A DNA stretch of 64,000 nt. Origin: Wyeomyia smithii (Eukaryota > Arthropoda > Insecta > Diptera > Culicidae). Shown piece by piece: positions 56,179 to 64,000 of the stretch (position 1 is its first letter; each line of letters starts with the position of its first letter). Where the stretch lies: contig NC_073695.1 of assembly GCF_029784165.1 (NCBI RefSeq), positions 193,157,357 through 193,221,356 of the forward strand. The letters run 5' to 3'. The notes under the pieces were generated by a model. It saw nothing but the letters and a program-made list of their open reading frames with translations. It searched no databases and had not been told where the DNA came from. The position numbers and the translations under genes were made by a program.

Positions 56179-57884
56179 ATGTCGGAACATGGTTGTGCTC
56201 ATTTCGCTGCCTTTGTGAAAGAGTTTGGGCTAGAATCGTTCAGCGTAGTTCATGCCTATTTTAGTGCATGTATTAACAAGGAAGCACGACGGAGGAAAGC
56301 GCTTTCTTGTTTGTGTCACAAGTGCGGAAGTTCTGGTCCGCAACTGTATTCCTGCTTACATTGCATCTTTTTTGGTTGCAAAGGAGCCCACATTAATGAG
56401 CACTGCAAGCATTCGAAGCATTATATTGTCCTAGAACTAGGCTACGGCATGATATATTGCTATCAATGTAAGGATTTTATCTACAACAGTGAATGTCAGG
56501 CGATTGCTGAGAAGCACATTAAAAAGGAAGCTAGAAGTCTAAACAAAAGTTTATCCTGGCGGCCATGGTCTCCTTCAAAACTAGAAATTGATTTGTTGCT
56601 AAAGAATCCTAAACGTCGTCATGTTACGGCTTTTACCAGTATTGGACTACGCGGGCTGCTTAACTTAGGATCGACCTGCTTCATGAACTGTATTGTTCAG
56701 GCGCTGATCCATACTCCACTGTTAAGAGACTACTTTTTATCAGAAAGACATGAATGTCCTGCCAAAACGTCGGCGAAATGTCTGGTGTGTGAGGTGTCCC
56801 GATTGTTTCAGGAGTTTTACTCTGGAGCCCGTGGACCACTTTCATTGCACAGACTGTTACATTTAATATGGAATCACGCCCGCCATTTGGCCGGCTATGA
56901 GCAGCAGGATGCTCACGAATTCTTTATTGCAACGCTTGACGTTCTTCATCGGCACTGCAAAATTTCAATGAATGAAATGGCAGCGGAAAAATCCAAACAT
57001 TCTCAGCAGCAGCAACTGCCGCAAGATACAAACCCAACGCAATGCAACTGCATTATCGATCAAATTTTTACTGGTGGTCTACAGAGCGACGTGGTCTGTC
57101 AGGCATGCAATGGTGTTTCCACAACTATAGATCCATTTTGGGATATCTCATTAGATTTGGGTGAAGCTCAAAATCAAGGCTATGGAGGACCACCAAAATC
57201 ATTGATAGACTGTCTGGAAAGATTTACCCGTGCCGAACATCTAGGGTCGAGTGCCAAAATTAAATGCTCCAGCTGCAAGAGTTATCAGGAATCTACAAAA
57301 CAGCTTTCGATGCGAACCTTGCCCATTGTTGCTAGCTTTCATCTAAAGCGATTCGAACATTCTAGTCTGGTAAATAGTGATTAATGCAATCAACTCAGTT
57401 TTTCAAGTTTCAGCTGTATATATTTACAGATTGACAAAAAGATCTCCACCTTCATCTCATTCCCCTCGGAATTGGACATGACACCATTTATGTCCAAAAA
57501 GAAAACCGAACAGTTGTCTCCGTCTGCATCGTCGTCTTCGGTATCAAAATCTTCCAAAACGTCAGATCGGAAGCATGGCAGCAGTGAAGACGTGGCTGGT
57601 CCATCGCAGCATGACAGTAGTGATTTTCGTTACTCGCTGTATGCCGTCATTAATCATGTGGGAACGCTGGACGCTGGCCATTATACGGCTTACGTGCGGC
57701 ACCAAAAGGATATATGGGTTAAGTGCGATGACCACATCATTACGACTGCCACCTTGAAACAGGTTTTGGATAGTGAAGGGTGAGCTTCTGCAGCGCATCG
57801 TACCGGAATTGCAAAACAAGCTAACTGAATTTATTTTACAGATATTTGCTTTTTTACCACAAAAAGATTCTAGAGTATGAATAG
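56179..57884 (+). CDS. not: Nonstop/USP22-like SAGA ubiquitin hydrolase
   Basis: Three exons, 56179-57369, 57430-57779 and 57842-57884, with GT-AG introns of 60 and 62 nt, encode 527 residues, the length of human USP22. The N-terminus (about 1-115) is a ZnF-UBP domain with paired Cys and His (C46/C49, C59/C62, C67, HINEHCKH). The hydrolase begins at LLNLGSTCFMN with the catalytic Cys at 167. The catalytic His lies in AGHYTAY (about 481), with the partner Asp in WVKCDDH (about 497). Two CxxC pairs (CQAC, CSSC) form the zinc site inside the fold. The family removes ubiquitin from histone H2B as the enzyme of the SAGA deubiquitinase module in the nucleus. A Ser-rich insert (about 425-460) is low complexity. 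The start ATG is the first in frame. Tail to tail with the FGFR1OP2-like gene. Confidence 0.95.
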
Positions 57885-58001
57885 TTCAACGAATTAGTTT
57901 AAGCAAAAATGTCTGACACAGCAGTCGTTATGTTCCGAACGCTAAAGTGGAAAGTGTGATCGAAAGACTAGCGATAGGTGACCTGTATGGACTTTGTTTG
58001 G

Positions 58002-58007
58002 AATAAA
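58002..58007 (+). terminator. Polyadenylation signal of nonstop
   Basis: AATAAA 118 bp after the nonstop stop codon, in the sense orientation. Confidence 0.65.
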
Positions 58008-58240
58008 AATATTCTGCCTAACATTCGTGGTTGTTTTCTTCCTATGATAAATAGGTAAACGAAAAATATATCTTCAAGGTTTTTTTTATTTCTGAGAAAC
58101 GATTTATGATGAAATTTGGCCATAAATGAAACTTTGACTCGGAGCTCACATGCAGTTAAATCCACAACAGAACCACAGCCGAACCATACGAGGCAAATTA
58201 ATGTGAGGCTATTTTACAGGATCATTTTTCTAAACAATTG

Positions 58241-58246
58241 TTTATT
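58241..58246 (-). terminator. Candidate polyadenylation signal of the FGFR1OP2-like gene
   Basis: AATAAA on the minus strand, about 460 bp after the stop codon. Other A-rich variants lie closer, so the assignment is tentative. Confidence 0.4.
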
Positions 58247-58706
58247 TTTAGTTTATAACGAACTTGCTGGTTCTGGATTTAAAAAACAAATACGGGTGAA
58301 TCGATATGCCTATGAAACATTTACTCATCTACTGCTCCATGTATAAATACAGTGTGAAATTTATCAAAGCGCAAAAAGAAGCCAGCGAGTGCTATCTGTG
58401 ACCTAACAAACAATATGAAGGGAATATTAATTTTCGTGTTTAAAAAATGGTACCTACGTGTTAGAAATTTCAATGTTTTTTTTTTTAAACTGAGACTGTT
58501 TTAGGAAAAATCATGCATAAGCACAAAAAAGACGAAGTGCGGAAATTTTATCTTATTAATTTTCTGCTGATTTTTCGGTGACTTGAAAAACACCAATCAA
58601 GATGTCAAATTATAACATCTTTAGTGCAAATTGCAATTCAAAGGATTTAGAGTAACGCCGATTGACAGCAAAAGAAAGCGGACGTCTGATTATCATCTGA
58701 ATCACG

Positions 58707-59596
58707 TCACGATAGCATCGATGGTGTACAGGTTCCGTCTTTGCTGACTGGTAATGAAGATGAAACTGTTGATGTGGCTGTTGATTCAGTGGTCGTCTTA
58801 GAGCTTGAAGGGCTAATTTTTATTGTACCTGTGTTAGAGACGGAACCGACGGAAGTCGATGCTTCACAACTGTTTTTTGGCAAAGAACTTGCACTGTCAG
58901 AAGCTGTGTAGTCGTCCAGTAAAAAGGTATCGGTTTGGGTAGACTTTTCATCGACAAGAATTCTCTGCCCGTTGGAACCGTATTTTTGGGAAATCTCTAG
59001 CAATTCGCGAAGTCCCTGAAATTCACTCACGATTAAAAAAATATAATCGATTTGGACTACCTTACCTTATTCTCTGTCATTAACTTGCTCACAAATTCCT
59101 GCTCTTGGTTGAATTTCTCCTCGTCAATTTGCGATGCTCGTTGCATAACTGCTGCCATCTCTTGGATTTTATTCGTCTGTTGCCGAATCACTTCATCCTT
59201 ACGCTCCGAGAATTGCTGATGTTTGCTAAATGCTTCCACAAAGTTAACTTTCGTGTTCAGGATCTTACTCTGCGTATGTTCGCGATATTTGCTCATAATA
59301 AAATCCAGTGCGTGCTGATGATCTTCTAATGCGGCTTTGAGAAGTCGGTTTTCCTGCTGAATTTCCCGAATTTGTGGATTTTCTTGGTGAATTATCGTAA
59401 TCAGCTGATTGTTGGACCTTTCCCGGGCCAGCTTGTTGAGAATGTCGATATCATCTTCGAAAAGACGCATTGATTCCATTTGCTTGTTGATTGCCTCCGT
59501 TTCTAGAAGAAGTGAATCGCCCAATGCCTCCCTATCCTTGAGCCGATTAGCAACTCGTTTAGCGTCCAGGATTATTTGTTCGAATGTCAAAGACAT
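58707..59596 (-). CDS. Fgop2: FGFR1OP2/SIKE family coiled-coil protein (Fgop2)
   Basis: Exons 59596-59066 and 59015-58707, with a 50-nt GT-AG intron in phase 0, give 279 residues. The first exon (177 residues) is almost entirely helical coiled coil. It starts MSLTFEQIILDAKRVANRLK and includes NPQIREIQQENRLLKAALED, the block most conserved in FGFR1OP2. The second exon adds GLRELLEISQKYG and a Ser/Thr-rich tail of about 85 residues. Family members are partners of striatin in the STRIPAK kinase-phosphatase complex, which tunes Hippo and related signalling in the cytoplasm. The tail contains STQTD (about 204-208), a possible LC8-binding site. It is slightly longer than the human protein (253). 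The gene converges on nonstop, with stop codons about 820 bp apart. Confidence 0.92.
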
Positions 59597-59739
59597 GTTT
59601 CCAGCTCAGCAAGAATCTATAAAATTGATTGAATCAATGAACAAAGCTTCGAATGGGTCTAATCCAGCAGGTGCTGCTGGTACGTGCATAAATCTCTTTT
59701 GTTCGCGTGCAGCAGCTGGAACGTAAAGAAAAAAAAAAA

Positions 59740-60790
59740 CAGTTCGCGAGCCAATGAATCGAAAAAAATTACACAATAATGCTCAGCGCTACGCAACACA
59801 CGCACATAAACAGAAAATTGAATTGGACCTAATAGGCATAACTTACATTGGATCAGTTCAGATAATCACTGGACAAATTAATTAGAAGTGAATTTTAATT
59901 ACTTTTTAAGGCGAAGCTTCACATAATACTTTTATTTATTAACAGCCATTTATTGACCTTAAGAATCGCTATCGCCGAACAATATTTTATCTTCACTTGA
60001 AAATGATGCGTTCTTTTTCTTATCTTTATAAGCACGGTTGAAAAAACAGGCACATAACATCCATATATTGTAATTTTCTATTCTAGTGAAACATAAACAG
60101 TATTTCTAGTCTAGTCACCAGTAATTTACGACTTGGGAAAGAAGTTTTGCTATCCGTCTCTTCTTTGATTAACTGATGGGTGAATAGAATGCATACGCTC
60201 ATTTTTTGTTACTCTAAAGTGAGTTAGATATCACCCACTTTTGAAAAAAAGTGGAGGTACCCTAATTAGGGTACTTTTACGGTTACTCACTTCTGAGTAA
60301 GGGCGTCATACGTCAAAAACTGAGTAGAATCTACTCTGTTCATGCAAACCAGAAATTAACGAAAATGAGTACAAGTTACCCAGTTTGCCTAAATACGGAA
60401 ATATAATGATTTCTGTTTTTTTGTAAATCTGACTCAATAAATAAAATAAATTCAGAACAATCAAAAACGCAGATTTATTTTTCATCGAAACATTAGAAAA
60501 TTTACTAAATCATTCCCGTGTCTTCATTGAATGCGGCACCCAACCGGTTGACAGTTGCCCGTGAACTGTGACTTACTTTTTTGTGCCAGATAATCCGTCA
60601 TCATTCGTCACCTAATACTGCGAAGGATTTAAATTGCATCGATTGTTGAGCACTGTACATCAATACAAATGTTTCCGTTTGTTATCACGAATAAAAGTCC
60701 GGCTTTAAACGGCATCGTAGAACATACAACATGCGGTTGTTCATTTTGAAGAGATCTTTTAGGTGTTTTCAAATCCTCTGCAATACTGAT
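59740..60790. other. Intergenic, no gene recognised
   Basis: AT-rich. Around 60195-60390 ACTCA/TGAGT phrases recur (GTTACTC, ACTCAC, GAGTAAG, CTGAGTAGA), as in the subterminal repeats of the element at 43821-45043, so a diverged relative may lie here. No TIR pair could be fixed. Confidence 0.45.
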
Positions 60791-60793
60791 GTA

Positions 60794-61072
60794 CACACTT
60801 AAATTTTTTTGCCGAATCTCGGTAATTTTTGCCGAGAACGGCACCACTGAGTGCTCGGTTAGAAAAAAAATGACAGCTGTCACATTTTTTCGAAAATCTC
60901 GGTTCAACCTAACTGAAGTTTCGGCACAAAATATTAACGAGCCGAAATATCAGTTAGGTGAACCGAGATTCACGAAAAAATGTGACAGCTGTCATTATTT
61001 TTTTAACCGAGCACTCAGTGGTGCCGTTCTCGGCAATAAATAACCGAGACCCGGCAAAAAATTTTAAGTGTG
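60794..61072. mobile_element. Foldback MITE, 279 bp, TA target
   Basis: The left end CACACTTAAA and right end TTTAAGTGTG pair, and the inverted match continues through most of the element: GAACGGCACCACTGAGTGCT with its inverse, and ATGACAGCTGTCACATTTTT with its inverse. TA is on both sides (60792-60793 and 61073-61074). A transcript would fold into a hairpin with arms of over 100 bp. Confidence 0.9.
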
Positions 61073-61754
61073 TAGGGCTGAAATTATTAATTGATTAAGA
61101 AATTATTGATTTGATGAAAGATCAGATACTTACTGCTAGCCAACGAATAAAAAGCGACACCAATTGTTCTTCGGAAACCGATAATATTGCTGTTGAAAAC
61201 TTTTGACATATACATATACTCAGGGGTGAGTAAACATCATGGATAATAACTCAAAACTGAATAAACATGGTAATTATGAAAATTTGGGTTGATGTTACTC
61301 AATTGTCCAGTACTCGATTACTCACTTTTTGACATTTTGCATAAGAATACCAAACTGAGTAGATCCTAATCAGATTAGAGTTAAAATAAAGCAGCGTGGC
61401 AGAAACAGAAATCGCGTTGACGGCAGTGAAAGCAGAGATGTCAGATGTGCTTGAAACGTATCTAAAAATAACACGGAGGAAAACTATTCTTGAAAATCGG
61501 AATATATCTAGAGTAACATTTGAAAAGAGTGTAACCACATACATAAGATATACGGTATTGTGAGTTTCGCTGAAACTTATTCGCCGCGCTATAAACCGAA
61601 ATTTTGAAACCAAATGCCCTTCTTGGTTGCCGAATCGATTTCATTTTCCTCGGGACACTATAAGCAACAGCCAAGATTAAATCTACCTGTCTTGGCAACC
61701 CTTTCCAAAATCAAAACAAACTTTCGATTCTGGCAGCACACTAAAGGCGGCGTC

Positions 61755-61975
61755 AGGGGTGCCAGGTTTACAGATTACTCTAATATAGATTGATATCATA
61801 ATGCTTAAAACGGAAACCACGAAGTAAGTAAATGATCCAATGATTCCCCTGGTGATTAGTAATCCATTTTAGTCTCCACTGTCTCCAGCAGTGATTTTTT
61901 CAAGGATTTTCCTGATTCTTTACCAATGAAGGTTGATACAAATAAAAATAGCATACATCTGGCAACTCAGCGCGG
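61755..61975. mobile_element. Possible hAT-like MITE
   Basis: CAGGGGTGCCAGGTTTACAG at the left and, inverted, CTGAGTTGCCAGATGTATGC at the right resemble the CAGGGATGCCACAT ends at 43546. The target duplication is unclear. Confidence 0.35.
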
Positions 61976-62062
61976 CCTTTGATTCAAGCGCGATGTTTGG
62001 ATTAGACCGCGTTCAGTTTTGTGTAAATCTCTTAATACAAAATGCACAACTCGAATGGTACC

Positions 62063-62506
62063 ACACCAATACATAAAACATACGTAACACTGACGTTTTT
62101 TCTGGAACATGTTGCCCCATAGTACTCCGTACCTCGTCCTGTGCAACTGCTCGACAAATAATGAACAAAATGAATTTTCTTTTTCTCAGCATTATCGAGC
62201 CCCAAAGAAAATCCCATAGGGAGCTGTCAAAAAGTTATTTACAAAATCAATGCAGCATTTTTCGAGTAGGAACGAGACAAATGCAGGACCGCGCAGGTAC
62301 ACTGCCTTCAAAAACAACTCAAACAGTGATTTTATTCAGAGGTTGGTATACCATTCGAGTAGTTCATTTAGTACCAACTTTTTTGGAAGATTTCTTCCTG
62401 AGTGTTACGTATGTCTTATGTATGTAAGACATTTTCGAGTAGTTCATTTAGTACCAACTTTTTTGGAAGATTTCTTCCTGAGTGTTACGTATGTCTTATG
62501 TATGTG
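62063..62506. mobile_element. 26-bp-TIR MITE copy with 80-bp terminal duplication
   Basis: The left end ACATAAAACATACGTAACAC and right end GTGTTACGTATGTCTTATGT are imperfect inverted copies. The last 80 bp (TTCGAGTAGTTCATTTAG through TTATGTATGT) is repeated in tandem (offset 80). The body is shared with 63013-63375. Confidence 0.8.
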
Positions 62507-63012
62507 CTTTTACGTTTTATCTAACTCAACAGTAATTTAGCTATGGTTCCGTACCGGCTATCAGTAACTTAGCTGTGATCACGTATGAGCTTCGCAGAAG
62601 TTTGCGAATTTCACTAATGACAGCTTGACGTGAAAATTTTTGACACATCGATTTGCTTGCTGATTTCCAGCAAACATTCATTTACTGTTTTGTGTTCAGC
62701 AAATTGTTTTGCTGTATTTTCGTTAATCATTGAATCGACTACTGGTTTTCAGTAAATTAATCAATAGAGGGTTTTAATTTGAGAAAATACCTGCTTTTTC
62801 TTATAGTAATCGATGACCGACCTTTCAGTAGGCACTAGGTATTTTACTTAAATCTCTACGATTTTTCTTTGATTTTTAAATTGAAAAATTAGATTTTTTA
62901 AATTTTCACTAACTGGAAAGTAGTGCACAAAATGACACTTCTGCTGCTGGAAAATATAACCCTGGTAGAGCACAAAATGACATTTCTGCTACTGGCTTAT
63001 GAAAAATGTAAC
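62507..63012. other. Intergenic with a short diverged direct repeat
   Basis: No gene. At 62924-63010 the phrases GCACAAAATGACA, TTCTGCTxCTGG and ATATAACCCTGGTA or ATGTAACC recur. GCACAAAGTGACA follows at 63392 and ATATAACCCTGGTA at 63795, so the MITE copies were inserted into one short repeat. Confidence 0.5.
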
Positions 63013-63375
63013 CACATACATAAGACATACGTAACACTGGCGTTTTTTTTCTGGTACACGTTGCCCCATAGTACTCCGTACCTCGCCCTGTCAAACTGCT
63101 CTATAAATAATGAACCAAATGAATTTTCTTTCTCTCATCCTTATCGAGCCCCAAAGAAAATCCCATAAGGAACTGTCAAAAAGTTATTTACAAAATCAAT
63201 GCAGCATCTTTCGAGTAGGAACGAGACAAATGCAGGGCTGCGCAGGTACACAACCTCCATAAACTACTCAAACAGAGGTTTTTTTTTACAGAGGTTGGTA
63301 CTTTCGAGTAGTTCATTTTGTACCAACTTTTTCGGAAGATTTCTTCTTGAGTGTTACGTATGTCTTATGTATGTG
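63013..63375. mobile_element. 26-bp-TIR MITE, full copy, 7-bp target duplication
   Basis: The perfect 26-bp ends begin CACATACATAAGACATACGT and are inverted at the right end. ATGTAAC flanks both sides (63006-63012 and 63376-63382). The interior is non-coding, with GGTACACGTTGCCCCATAGT and TGCAGGGCTGCGCAGGTACA. Confidence 0.88.
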
Positions 63376-63412
63376 ATGTAACCCTGACCGAGCACAAAGT
63401 GACAATAATACT

Positions 63413-63772
63413 ACATACATAAGACATACGTAACACTCAGGAAGAAATCATACAAAAAAGTTGGTACAAAATGAACTACTCGAAAGTACCAACCTCTGTA
63501 AAAAAAACCTCTATTTGAGTAGTTTATGGAGGTTGTGTGCCTGCGCAGCCCTGCATTTGTCTCGTTCCTACTCGAAAAATGCTGCATTGATTTCGTAAAC
63601 AACTTTTTGACAGTTTCGTAAGGGATTTTGTTGAGGGCTCGAGTAGAGGCGCTATGAAGAAAATTTATTCCTTTCATTTTCGTCGAGCAGTTCATACTGG
63701 TGTTGGTACCGGGTGATGTGGGGCAAAGAGTACCAAAAAAAATCGTCAGTGTTACGTATGTCTAAGTATGTG
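63413..63772. mobile_element. 26-bp-TIR MITE, inverted neighbour copy
   Basis: Same family as 63013-63375 but in the reverse orientation: the TTCCTGAGTG end lies first here. The right end is degraded (GTTACGTATGTCTAAGTATG). The two copies stand about 37 bp apart, so together they form an inverted pair. Confidence 0.8.
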
Positions 63773-64000
63773 TTAATACTGCTGGCCTGTGGAAATATAA
63801 CCCTGGTACGCGTGTTATGGGATGCCAAATGTGAAGACATGTCTCAATTTTGAAGACATTAGAGTTCGTGTGAAGAAGTGGAAGCCTAATAGTCGGTTGA
63901 TTACCCGTACTCGATTTAAGGTCTTCACTGAGATTTTTGCTAACTTTCAATGGGGGACCGTGTTTCCAGATTTCTTATGTGTGGAGACATTTTTTATGGA

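Overview
This window reads as nuclear DNA of a culicine mosquito, probably Aedes-like. It has short introns (50-70 nt), insect orthologues of three conserved genes, R1-clade non-LTR retrotransposons, tRNA-derived SINEs and many nested TIR/MITE elements. The species assignment is inference; no sequence search was possible.

The dominant structure, about 2.6-43.5 kb, is a large inverted duplication. The left arm (about 2600-11255) holds a head-to-tail array of about 47 monomers of 165 bp. The right arm (about 26590-43510) holds the same satellite in the opposite orientation, about 95 monomers, two of them cut to 73 bp. Outer and inner flanks are homologous in inverted orientation at roughly 85-90% identity, so the duplication looks old, whereas monomers inside each array are nearly identical (ongoing homogenisation). 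Both arrays carry higher-order duplications. Each monomer contains a nested hairpin with an 18-bp perfect palindrome. Each inner flank keeps two CTCF-like 14-mers, convergent across the spacer.

The spacer between the arms (11.3-26.6 kb) is a transposon nest. It holds an orphan TATA/Inr/DPE promoter, a GT-rich microsatellite, several TIR elements and four copies of one R1-like family: A, internally deleted; B, with an intact 1018-aa ORF2; C, a 3' fragment on the opposite strand; D, decayed. Copy D is split by a 2.3-kb hAT-type element with an 8-bp target duplication, which itself contains further MITEs.

From 43.5 to 52.6 kb there is no host gene, only MITEs, two SINEs nested one in the other, minisatellites and dispersed repeats.

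Host genes lie at 52.6-59.7 kb: an ASCIZ/ATMIN-like zinc-finger protein (minus) with eight TQT motifs, the SAGA deubiquitinase nonstop/USP22 (plus, three exons) and FGFR1OP2/Fgop2 (minus, two exons), which converges on nonstop. From 59.7 kb to the end the sequence is again intergenic with foldback MITEs and several copies of one 26-bp-TIR family.

The most exciting candidate is the satellite pair. Its unit length, tandem layout and mosquito context recall the culicine tapiR piRNA satellite, but identity with it is a hypothesis to be tested.
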